Shown here: piece by piece, positions 32,901-38,126 of the stretch
Layout: each line of letters starts with the position of its first letter
Position numbering within the stretch: the first letter of the stretch is position 1
Assembly: GCF_003286125.1 (NCBI RefSeq)
Contig: NZ_QMED01000039.1
Span: forward strand, 1 to 38,872
DNA from: Algibacillus agarilyticus
GTDB taxonomy: Bacteria; Pseudomonadota; Gammaproteobacteria; Enterobacterales; Alteromonadaceae
Direction: 5' to 3'
Length of the DNA stretch: 38,872 nt
The notes under the pieces: model-generated
Told to the model about the DNA's origin: nothing
Database searches by the model: none
Seen by the model: only the letters and a program-made list of their open reading frames with translations
Program-made: the position numbers and the translations under genes

Positions 32901-33492
32901 GAATGATCATGGTATTGATCCAAATAATGCAGAAGAGATAACACCAGAAAATTTAGAACTAATTGCTAAATATACCGAGTTCTTAACCGTACCGACTCGT
33001 TTTCCTGGTACATATGATGAAGCCGGTGTAGAAGAAGGTGAAGTATTGTTTGATGATGTTGGCTGTGCAAGTTGTCATACACCTGTGCAACGTACGAGCT
33101 TACAAGCACCGTTGAAGTTCCGTGACTTAAGTATTCGCCCATATACCGATATGAAAGTACATCAAGTTGCCGATGGAAACTACCGTACGGCGCCACTTTG
33201 GGGCTTAGGGCGTAATATTCAGTTACTTGAGAATAACAACAAAGTGGTTCGTAATGAATTGGCAATGCCGATTGCATTGATCGGTACACATGATGAGCAA
33301 ATGGATAAGCATAACTTTACAGAGCGTGCGATTATCTTTATGCATGATGGCCGCGCAACCAGCCTGGTTGATGCGATAAATAAGCATAAAAATACCGCGG
33401 GCTCAGGTGATGCTGATCAATCTGTCGATAGCTTTAATGCACTATCGTCGGCAGATAAAAACAATATTGTTAAATTTTTACGTTCTTTATAA
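29986..33492 (+). CDS. Exported multidomain di-haem oxidoreductase (DUF1111/DHOR C-terminus)
   Basis: A 1168-residue exported protein. I start at GTG 29986, nine bases after GGAG; TTG 29971 would lose that site. The signal sequence ends I28-A29-A30-C31, which fits a lipobox, so it may be a lipoprotein. Three related domains of about 85 residues (33-118, 150-235, 280-360) each have a Tyr-x-Cys strand (YLC/YMC) and a conserved KVQDN- or LKV-like strand, and are joined by Glu/Pro linkers. Residues 426-515 resemble Lipoprotein_15 (TLYTFQPDV, C446-VD-C449-AAWP, LQVTYQGKPLYF). About 515-880 is unassigned. The C-terminal 270 residues are DUF1111/DHOR, a family related to MauG-type di-haem peroxidases, with c-haem motifs CGDCH (912-916) and CASCH (1027-1031) and MHDGRA (from 1119). 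Likely periplasmic or surface electron-transfer or oxidation role; the substrate is unknown. Confidence 0.85.
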   Translation: MNKPQIKMNKVWVAMTMAGALAAPNIAIAACDADFGLDYIDDNTARLYHKDLGWTGGFKYLCSAGDADCADATREDGYFYRTINNAVVGQTYNAKFKVQDNAVGQAIIEESITFNTDSCDVLSGTNTPEEPVEPEEPTEPQEPEQPVVTGAEFGLTNEGVVYHLKGEQSGSWAYLCLNNNCQSATVNGLRYEHAFGNVDASTAYVIEFKVQDNTTGQCLSGQKTLNPGQSADSDCVEGVPVEPEEPVEPEEPVEPEEPVEPEEPVEPEEPVEPEEPVVDGDNGFDVINGNTALYWHKQLEGWPTTGDYYMCKNLEADCYRASLVDGRWQVEQNNMVAGSFTAQLKVPGMGSDNFPKWQVDWAGGAANPETPGNGEQPSSGGVIVGSKNPEIVAPSIHTEILPALDYGFTAETGNFLVGGIGNGDALFGRTLYTFQPDVANSGTSNCVDCAAWPALIVESEEALVRPSRLVGELNTITLPTGDLQVTYQGKPLYFRSADTLPGQIEGANETWPVAIVETTAVPTELYADALQTPSNMVVADNGFRFDIMSNTVEWQFGSALGTTVNGNVEFFCSPDQLNFSSVNVSGGQATIPAACVNANEYWYYFRYELNNPGAGHYEMDDDHSFDASSAYRYTALFINDGTRLDLTQRDSFVDVAANWMRFRHPRAYDGVTEAIRDASHNFSRLAELARYSIEATETTTANGNINLVLDFELPYSKGQGAIEKGLVRVEGMQNGAGDAKLPTWRFNFISSNNETTYTAQGEWSYGQSLSFEMTGVVGHISSQTYNTFQYYTFGRGFHNPISDPRLSLVGKGGTHMVYNIKNYGMEFKNGATGAGISDIIIDKHAIFTQHLTTITQPAEVDDFLWGHHLFHGVKLLRTSQEQPDQSNMGSVPGDTGMGNVLPDIKEGAPIACGDCHFRDGRGSHVINTPNGERIAPPTFGVGLLQYIDGREAGFTWTGDVPTVRQQIKNALVNDHGIDPNNAEEITPENLELIAKYTEFLTVPTRFPGTYDEAGVEEGEVLFDDVGCASCHTPVQRTSLQAPLKFRDLSIRPYTDMKVHQVADGNYRTAPLWGLGRNIQLLENNNKVVRNELAMPIALIGTHDEQMDKHNFTERAIIFMHDGRATSLVDAINKHKNTAGSGDADQSVDSFNALSSADKNNIVKFLRSL
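30706..30813 (+). repeat. 18-bp tandem repeat encoding VEPEEP linker
   Basis: Six in-register copies of an 18-bp unit (GTTGAACCGGAAGAGCCG with a few A/G changes) encode six VEPEEP hexapeptides (residues 241-276 from the GTG start). The four central copies are identical, pointing to recent slippage. A shorter, diverged Glu/Pro linker lies at about 30367-30423. Confidence 0.95.
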
Positions 33493-33500
33493 ATAGGCTT

Positions 33501-33542
33501 CGGCTACGTTAACTTGTTGTTAGCTTGCACGTAACGTAGCCG
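33501..33542. repeat. 11-bp inverted repeat after the di-haem gene
   Basis: CGGCTACGTTA (33501-33511) and TAACGTAGCCG (33532-33542) pair perfectly across a 20-base loop. It lies eight bases past the stop codon. No T-run follows; it may stabilise the mRNA 3' end or be a dispersed palindromic repeat. The rest of 33543-33760 holds the terminator below and no gene. Confidence 0.6.
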
Positions 33543-33621
33543 ATTGTTAAAGCGTTATTAATAAATGATAGATAAAAATAGAGAATGAAAAACAGAACGT
33601 AAAAATAAACGTTTGATGTGT

Positions 33622-33657
33622 AAAAACCGCACGGTTAATCTTAACCGTGCGGTTTTT
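33622..33657 (+). terminator. Strong terminator before the cassette region
   Basis: AAAAACCGCACGGTTAA (33622-33638) and TTAACCGTGCGGTTTTT (33641-33657), ending in eight T. The A/T flanks make it able to work in both directions. It separates the di-haem gene from the toxin/immunity units to its right. Confidence 0.9.
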
Positions 33658-33760
33658 TTTATTTTAATGCTTGAGTTGGCGCTAAAAAATAACTCAGGTG
33701 TTGAATCTTGAACCACACAGGGTTAACCAATTTATAGTGGTATGATCGTTTGGGTAAGGT

Positions 33761-33785
33761 AATTTTATCGATGACTGTCCTGCAT
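33761..33785 (+). repeat. Partial copy of the 77-bp element (right end only)
   Basis: The last 25 bases of the element (AATTTTATCGATGACTGTCC then TGCAT) are present, but the left arm (ATGCGGGACAG) and middle are absent. It sits directly in front of the first toxin-like ORF, in the same relation as the full copies to the later units. Confidence 0.85.
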
Positions 33786-33984
33786 GAATATGACGCTGGA
33801 TAATAATGCCCAAGCTATTGTAGAAGTGAAAACGGGGCCAACATCAGAGTTGTCTGTGGGGCAGACTATTAATTATAATGCAGCGACCTTAGGTGTGGGC
33901 ACGCTACGTGGGCCAAGGGCTAAGCAACTAGATTTAGTAAAAGCGCCAAGTGTGGTTTATATAATAAGAGACATAGAGTTATAA
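33784..33984 (+). CDS. Orphan toxin C-terminal fragment, PD-(D/E)XK nuclease-like
   Basis: A 66-residue ORF starting at the last bases of the 77-bp element copy. AIVEVKTGP with Glu14-Val15-Lys16, followed by a Gln (Gln27), looks like the E-x-K half of a PD-(D/E)XK nuclease, as in C-terminal toxin tips of Rhs/CDI-type polymorphic toxins. The upstream Asp and first strands of the fold are missing, and a TGA lies in frame at 33772, so this is a severed tail, probably inactive alone. No Shine-Dalgarno is visible. It ends one base before the next gene, the usual toxin-immunity spacing. Family assignment is by motif only. Confidence 0.5.
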   Translation: MNMTLDNNAQAIVEVKTGPTSELSVGQTINYNAATLGVGTLRGPRAKQLDLVKAPSVVYIIRDIEL

Positions 33985-33985
33985 G

Positions 33986-34657
33986 ATGGTTAAGTTTAAT
34001 AAAGCAAACGTAATAAAATATTGCAAAGAGGTGGCCAGTCAGCATGACGATTGGACGTTTACATCTGGCTTTTTTGTTAAAAAATTAAACAAATGGCTGC
34101 ATATAAAAGTTGACCCAAGGTTGTATTTTTGGCCACAGGGCACAAAGAATATGGCTGGGGCTGTGCTGTCATTGCCACTTTTTGAAAGAAGCTTATTAAA
34201 AGAAGTATTTGGAGAAAGAGACTCCTATACTTTTCAAGCAAATAATTATGGTTTGCGAAAAAACAGCTTAATAGAGTCGTCACTTTTTGCCAATGATGGC
34301 AGTTGCTCTATCGCGTTAGCTAAGCAAGAAATGACACGTTGGTTGGCAGAATGCGAAGCGGCGGTTGCTTTTGACTATGATATTACCAGTGAAGACAGTA
34401 TTTTTAATTCAGTATGCAAGCTCATCGATATGACTTTTACTGACCAGAAAAGCGTTAAGCTCTGTGTTTATGCCGCCTACCTTGGCAAATTTGATTTTGT
34501 TGAGCAACACTTTATGCCTTATATACAGGATACGAGTAAAAGAAAGAGTGAAGCTGAGGTTAAATTTGCCGAGCTATTACCTGAGTTTAAAGGTAGATGG
34601 CAAAAAACGGGATCAGCGATTAAACCCCGTAAGACGGTTTACGAGGCTCGAGTGTAA
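33986..34657 (+). CDS. Putative immunity protein 1
   Basis: A 223-residue cytoplasmic protein without signal peptide or membrane segment; I do not recognise the family with confidence (the N-terminus with WTFTSGFFVKKLNKWLHIKV and FWPQG is loosely reminiscent of DUF4304-type proteins). Its role is inferred from position: it begins one base after a nuclease-toxin tail. The last ten residues (PRKTVYEARV) and the stop codon are encoded by a repeat that recurs at 36347 as non-coding DNA, so its native 3' end may have been replaced by recombination. Confidence 0.55.
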   Translation: MVKFNKANVIKYCKEVASQHDDWTFTSGFFVKKLNKWLHIKVDPRLYFWPQGTKNMAGAVLSLPLFERSLLKEVFGERDSYTFQANNYGLRKNSLIESSLFANDGSCSIALAKQEMTRWLAECEAAVAFDYDITSEDSIFNSVCKLIDMTFTDQKSVKLCVYAAYLGKFDFVEQHFMPYIQDTSKRKSEAEVKFAELLPEFKGRWQKTGSAIKPRKTVYEARV

Positions 34658-34707
34658 GCCGCCATCATGAACCATATTCGAAGGTCTTTATTTTTACCTG
34701 CTAATGG
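34626..34707 (+). repeat. Downstream repeat R2, copy 1
   Basis: From CCCGTAAGACGGTTTACGAG through GTAAGCCGCCATCATGAAC (to 34672), then a diverged tail with TATTTTTACCT (to about 34700). The first 47 bases match 36347-36393 with one difference. It overlaps the 3' end of immunity gene 1. An ORF reading through it (34667-34858) is made of repeat sequence only and is not called. Confidence 0.9.
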
Positions 34708-34723
34708 TGTTCTCGACTCACAA

Positions 34724-34792
34724 AACCTTTGTTGGGTTTATGCCGATATTGCACCACCCAGCTTACGCGCCAACGGCGCTAAACCGGTCTAC
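34724..34792 (+). repeat. Downstream repeat R3, copy 1 (69 bp)
   Basis: AACCTTTGTTGGGTTTATGC and onward to CCGGTCTAC; the same 69-bp length recurs at 37931-37999 with a handful of substitutions. Inside is an imperfect palindrome (CTTACGCGCC-AAC-GGCGCTAAAC), typical of dispersed intergenic repeats. Confidence 0.9.
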
Positions 34793-34824
34793 TTTAAAAA
34801 TACGAAACCTTTTAGGCTTGAGGT

Positions 34825-34901
34825 AAACCATGCGGGACAGGCGCGAATAAACCTTTGATTTTATTTGGTATTACATGATTTTATCGATGACTGTCCTGCA
34901 T
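34825..34901 (+). repeat. 77-bp element, copy A
   Basis: Full copy, starting AAACC and with an 11-bp terminal inverted repeat around the 72-bp core: ATGCGGGACAG (34830-34840) and CTGTCCTGCAT (34891-34901), one mismatch. The AT-rich centre contains TTGATT (34855-34860) and TTTTAT (34879-34884) 18 bases apart, a weak possible promoter. No direct duplication is seen at its ends. Confidence 0.95.
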
Positions 34902-34960
34902 TAATATGATTAAGGAGTTTGAGGGCTAATGTCGTTAAGTCTTAAAATTACACTCACTGA
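34902..34960 (+). other. 59-bp spacer between two element copies, possible emptied cassette
   Basis: Only 59 bases separate copies A and B. They hold AAGGAG (34911-34916) and an ATG at 34929 opening a 20-residue ORF (MSLSLKITLTE, then residues encoded by the element) that stops at 34991-34993. It looks like the remains of a unit whose toxin and immunity genes were lost, or a gene start cut off by the element. I cannot identify the protein. Confidence 0.4.
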
Positions 34961-35037
34961 AAACCATGCGGGACAGGCGCGAATAAACCTTTGATTTTAT
35001 TTGGTATTACATAATTTTATCGATGACTGTCCTGCAT
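34961..35037 (+). repeat. 77-bp element, copy B
   Basis: Full copy, nearly identical to copy A (ATGATTTT changed to ATAATTTT), with the same inverted-repeat ends. Just after it the end motif is partly repeated: CTGCATGAATA occurs at 35032-35042 and 35050-35060, the second containing the start codon of the next ORF. Confidence 0.95.
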
Positions 35038-35053
35038 GAATACATAATTCTGC

Positions 35054-35356
35054 ATGAATAAACAACTGAAAAATTCTGGCGCGGCGAAATTAAGCACAAA
35101 AGGTGCTGGTGATACCAATCAAGGAAGCCCTGAATGGCAAAAAGAAGTATTACGTAGACTAGAACTTGATAGTCCAGCATACAAAGAAGTCAAAAAAGCT
35201 ATAGCCAATAAGACAATCCGATTTGGCATTGCTGGCGTTACTAAGAAAAAAATAGGGGATATTGATAAAGGAAGTTTGTTAATAACTGAGGTGACAGTGC
35301 CCAACAAAGCAAAAACTGGTACTGTGACAGCGGCAAGTGAATTTACAGGGTTCTAA
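35054..35356 (+). CDS. Orphan toxin-tail-like ORF, unknown fold
   Basis: A 100-residue basic, Lys/Thr-rich ORF beginning 16 bases after element copy B; a TAA lies in frame at 35045, so nothing extends it upstream. I see no motif I can name. Its place between the element and a larger gene five bases downstream mirrors the other two units, which is the reason to regard it as a toxin C-terminal piece. It may be complete enough to be translated, but no Shine-Dalgarno is evident. Confidence 0.45.
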   Translation: MNKQLKNSGAAKLSTKGAGDTNQGSPEWQKEVLRRLELDSPAYKEVKKAIANKTIRFGIAGVTKKKIGDIDKGSLLITEVTVPNKAKTGTVTAASEFTGF

Positions 35357-35361
35357 AACTT

Positions 35362-36270
35362 ATGACTAACTACCAAGAATCAATAGTGAAGGGAATTGCT
35401 CATAATAAACCTCGATATATAGCGGATAAATCAAATGCATTAAACCACATAGCTTACAATACCGGCGATCCTATCGCCTGTCTCGAGCTGTTGAGTGTAA
35501 AGTATCAATCGGGTGCATTGGTTGAATGGTTTGAAAATAGTGACTTACTAAAATGTAAATCTAATGCGTTTAATGCAGCTAAGCTTTTCGCATTGGCTGT
35601 GTATCGGAAAACGCATGAATTGGACGAACTTTACTTCAATTCTACATTTAGGCACTTTTACCCTCTACTGAGTGATGCTGAAGAGCTTATTTGTTGGTCT
35701 ATGCAAAATGAATCCTGTGTTGGTGGTATTGTGAAAGGTAAGCGAGCTTGCCTAGATACCAATAAATTTGAGTATCACTCTACGAACACCTTGTTGGCAT
35801 TGCGTGGCGAATTTGAGTTACTTAAAAAGCGCAGTGAATATATTTTGGACAACCCAACGACCAAACCTCGACTTAAACGTTACATGCGGGATTATGAATA
35901 CTTTATTGCGTTAGCGGATCACGATATAGAAGGTATTCAGCGCAACTTAGATGAATTAACTTCAAACAAAGTCGCTCGTGTAAGAAATAAAGAATTTGAA
36001 TTTGGTTTAGAAGAAAATATGGTTGCGGTAGTAGCCTTTATATTTGCGAAAATCGCTTGGCGTCATGGTTTAGAAGTGGAAGTTAAAAGTCCTTGGGTAC
36101 CTGATGAATGGTTACCTATAGCTCCTTTGGATGTATATGAGCAACCATACGAATTTTTAGAAGCTCACAACATATATTCTAATTACGGGGGAGTGTTTGA
36201 AAGTTGCACGCCTAAACTTGAACGCTCTGATTTTAGGGATCTATCTTCAATTATTGATCCTTATCTTTAA
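35362..36270 (+). CDS. Putative immunity protein 2 (possibly Imm49-like)
   Basis: A 302-residue soluble, mostly alpha-helical protein without signal peptide. The arrangement of HIAYN near residue 30, FALAVYRKTHELDELYFN and FYPLLSDAEELICW resembles, from memory, Imm49-type immunity proteins of polymorphic toxin systems; this needs a profile search. It starts five bases after the toxin-like ORF. After the stop, 76 bases of unassigned sequence lead to repeat R2. Confidence 0.55.
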   Translation: MTNYQESIVKGIAHNKPRYIADKSNALNHIAYNTGDPIACLELLSVKYQSGALVEWFENSDLLKCKSNAFNAAKLFALAVYRKTHELDELYFNSTFRHFYPLLSDAEELICWSMQNESCVGGIVKGKRACLDTNKFEYHSTNTLLALRGEFELLKKRSEYILDNPTTKPRLKRYMRDYEYFIALADHDIEGIQRNLDELTSNKVARVRNKEFEFGLEENMVAVVAFIFAKIAWRHGLEVEVKSPWVPDEWLPIAPLDVYEQPYEFLEAHNIYSNYGGVFESCTPKLERSDFRDLSSIIDPYL

Positions 36271-36346
36271 CTACAGCTTCCTAAATGTTGTTTGTCGGAT
36301 AGGTGATGCTCATTTCTGGAACCCCGGAGCTCTAATTAACCAGCAA

Positions 36347-36430
36347 CCCGTAAGACGGTTTACGAGGCTCGAGTGTAAGCCGCCATAATGAACTCTAAGC
36401 AAAGGTACCTATTTTTACCTTTACGTAAGG
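36347..36430 (+). repeat. Downstream repeat R2, copy 2, fused to the 77-bp element
   Basis: CCCGTAAGACGGTTTACGAG to CATAATGAAC (36393), then a tail with GGTACCTATTTTTACCTTTA up to 36430. The first part equals copy 1, the second resembles copy 3 (37881-37916). It runs straight into element copy C, so R3 is missing here: a recombinant junction. The 76 bases before it (36271-36346) show no gene. Confidence 0.9.
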
Positions 36431-36507
36431 AAACCATGCGGGACAGGCGCGAATAAACCTTTGATTTTATTTAGTGTTACATAATTTTATCGATGACTGT
36501 CCTGCAT
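36431..36507 (+). repeat. 77-bp element, copy C
   Basis: Full copy with ATGCGGGACAG and CTGTCCTGCAT ends (36435-36446 region and 36497-36507); the centre differs from copy B by two changes (TTTAGTGTTAC for TTTGGTATTAC). It precedes the third toxin-like fragment. Confidence 0.95.
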
Positions 36508-36525
36508 GATATGTTATGTGAATAA

Positions 36526-36846
36526 TGTATAGATGTTGTTGATGAGACATTCGAAGAATCTAAACGTTTACTTGAGTTTAAATCAGTTCAAAAAGTACCA
36601 CCATCTGATTTTAATAATCAGTTTATTAAAGATTTAAATAATGGTGCTGTGAACAATTTAGATCAAATTCAATGGATATTTGATGGGCGAAAATCGCCAG
36701 ATAACTTTAGATCCAATATGGAAACGGCAATTGATAATTTGCCTATAGATATTACTACAGCTAATAAATTTAACTTTTCATCAGATGTTAAACTGAAAAA
36801 TGAATTAAAATCTCGATTTGATGAAATTTTTAGATTAGCGGAGTAG
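36526..36846 (+). pseudogene. Severed toxin C-terminal fragment without a proper start
   Basis: The reading frame is open from the TAA at 36523-36525 to the TAG at 36844-36846, about 106 codons, but the first ATG is at 36649. The upstream codons (VDVVDETFEESKRLLEF) look like real protein, so the original start has been lost. The stretch QIQWIFDGRKSPDNFRSNM resembles the end regions of bacterial polymorphic toxins such as CdiA/Rhs C-termini. It ends with the GGAG used by the next gene, six bases before its start. Confidence 0.55.
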
Positions 36847-36851
36847 TTATT

Positions 36852-37865
36852 GTGGAAATCCTTGAGGTTAACAAAATATCCAACGTTTCTTGTATCGTTG
36901 CTACAGATGAACATTTGGCATTTATCCAAGATAATGTTCTTTGCTACAAAGGTTTTGAATTACACTTAACAGGTCGAGATATTTGTCCTGTGGTTGCTGG
37001 TAAACAATTGTATCTTCAAATTGATGGGGACCTACTTCGTGTGTCAGATACTGGAAATCTTGAGGTAGAGCATAAAGCTATTAAAAACGCCAAATCAACA
37101 GGCTACTGGGTTATCAATGAAAATAGTTTTCTTAGAGAATGTATTTTTGAAACATCTGAGTCAATAAGTCTTTTCGTACATAAGCAGGATGTATGGGAGA
37201 ATGAGCCTAGCCCATTAAATCGAACCAGCTTTTTAAATGAAGAGGTTATCGTCCATTTTAACGATCGTGCGCTGGAAGTACGCGCGTTAATAAATTATGA
37301 AATTATTTACCAGTTCAATACTTTGCAAGGCTATAAAGTCACTAATTTTGTTAACATGGTGGATGATATATTTGTATTCATTCAAACGAAAAGGTTACCC
37401 GCGCCTCACTTTGTAGAAACGGTTATTACAGCCGTTAATTTAAATAGTGGTGAGCAATTGTGGCAGCTAAGCCAGTGTGGTGTCGACTATTCTAGTTATT
37501 ATCATCAAGCAAATGATGGGCTTTTATACGCCTTAATTAGCTTTAAGGTAAAAGAGGATACGGGGTTGGCTCTGCATACGTTAAACCCTGTCAATGGCGA
37601 GCATTCCAAAGCAATTATTGTTCAAGAGCCGTCGTCGGTTCAGTCGTGGAATGCAACGATAAATGATGAGTATTTTTACGCCTCGAATTCAAAAAATGGT
37701 TGCTCTGTCAAAATGGTTAATCTCAACAATAAAACGATGGAATGTGAGTGTAAACTCGGTCTACCTTCTGGGGTTCAAATAAGTCAACCGTTAGTGATTG
37801 GTAACAAAGTTTATGTATTAGATTCAATTAAGCAATTACACGAATTGGAAGTGGTTAGCCCGTAA
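36852..37865 (+). CDS. Putative immunity protein 3, beta-propeller-like
   Basis: A 337-residue soluble protein of short beta strands. LNSGEQLWQLS (near 197-207) is like a PQQ/propeller blade motif, and several segments of the type VVAGKQLYLQIDGDLLRVS and VIGNKVYVLDSIKQLHELE suggest a WD/PQQ-type beta-propeller. It has no signal peptide, so it is probably cytoplasmic. The start is GTG at 36852 with GGAG at 36840-36843, inside the end of the toxin fragment. Its immunity role is inferred from position. Its stop codon lies inside repeat R2 copy 3. Confidence 0.55.
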   Translation: MEILEVNKISNVSCIVATDEHLAFIQDNVLCYKGFELHLTGRDICPVVAGKQLYLQIDGDLLRVSDTGNLEVEHKAIKNAKSTGYWVINENSFLRECIFETSESISLFVHKQDVWENEPSPLNRTSFLNEEVIVHFNDRALEVRALINYEIIYQFNTLQGYKVTNFVNMVDDIFVFIQTKRLPAPHFVETVITAVNLNSGEQLWQLSQCGVDYSSYYHQANDGLLYALISFKVKEDTGLALHTLNPVNGEHSKAIIVQEPSSVQSWNATINDEYFYASNSKNGCSVKMVNLNNKTMECECKLGLPSGVQISQPLVIGNKVYVLDSIKQLHELEVVSP

Positions 37866-37916
37866 GCTGCCATAATGAACTCTAAATGCAGGTGCCTATT
37901 TTTACCTTTACGTGGC
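37860..37916 (+). repeat. Downstream repeat R2, copy 3
   Basis: CCGTAAGCTGCCATAATGAAC followed by a tail with TATTTTTACCTTTACGT. It matches 36374-36427 closely and 34653-34700 more loosely. It begins within the last codons of immunity gene 3, just as copy 1 does for gene 1. Confidence 0.85.
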
Positions 37917-37930
37917 TTTCTCAGGTACAT

Positions 37931-37999
37931 AACCTTTGTTGGGTTTATGCGGATATCGTATCACCCGGCTTACGCGCCAACGGCGCTAAACCGGTCTAC
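37931..37999 (+). repeat. Downstream repeat R3, copy 2 (69 bp)
   Basis: Same 69-bp unit as 34724-34792, in the same order after R2. It carries the imperfect palindrome CCGGCTTACGCGCC-AAC-GGCGCTAAACCGG, longer here than in copy 1. The R2-R3 pair (about 140 bp) thus marks the 3' side of units 1 and 3. Confidence 0.9.
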
Positions 38000-38050
38000 G
38001 TCGTTTAAATTGAATAAATTTATCGCAGTATGACGGGTTAAATGGATTTT

Positions 38051-38087
38051 GTAGGGTGGTTTAGCGAAGCATGAGCGTAAGCCACCA
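38051..38087. repeat. REP/BIME-like palindrome
   Basis: GTAGGGTGGTTTAGCGAAGC followed by ATGAGCGTAAGCCACCATT; GGTGGTTTA and TAAGCCACC pair with one G-T step. Palindromes of the GTAGGGTGG...CCACC kind are scattered between genes in many gammaproteobacteria. It lies between the cassette region and the glucosidase gene; 38088-38126 shows nothing else. Confidence 0.65.
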
Positions 38088-38126
38088 TTTTAATACACAC
38101 CCTCCTTACACAATTTAATACATACT

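Noticed and set aside
34667-34858. 63-codon ORF between immunity gene 1 and the element
   Set aside because: It is composed of repeats R2, R3 and the start of the 77-bp element; the stretch LRANGAKPVY is a typical translation of dispersed repeats, not a protein.
34825-34901. MITE with target-site duplication
   Set aside because: Flanking bases differ on the two sides (AAACC versus TAATA, GAATA, GATAT), so no duplication is seen. A non-duplicating mobile element is not excluded.
36197-36388. 63-codon ORF overlapping the end of immunity gene 2 and R2
   Set aside because: Out of frame with the gene and formed largely by repeat sequence.
34825-36507. Integron attC array
   Set aside because: The 77-bp elements resemble cassette borders, but I find no GTTRRRY/RYYYAAC core sites and no intI gene in the window.
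34825-36507. CRISPR array
   Set aside because: The repeats are 77 bp with inverted ends; the spacing is 59 bp to over 1 kb with genes between, and no cas genes are present.
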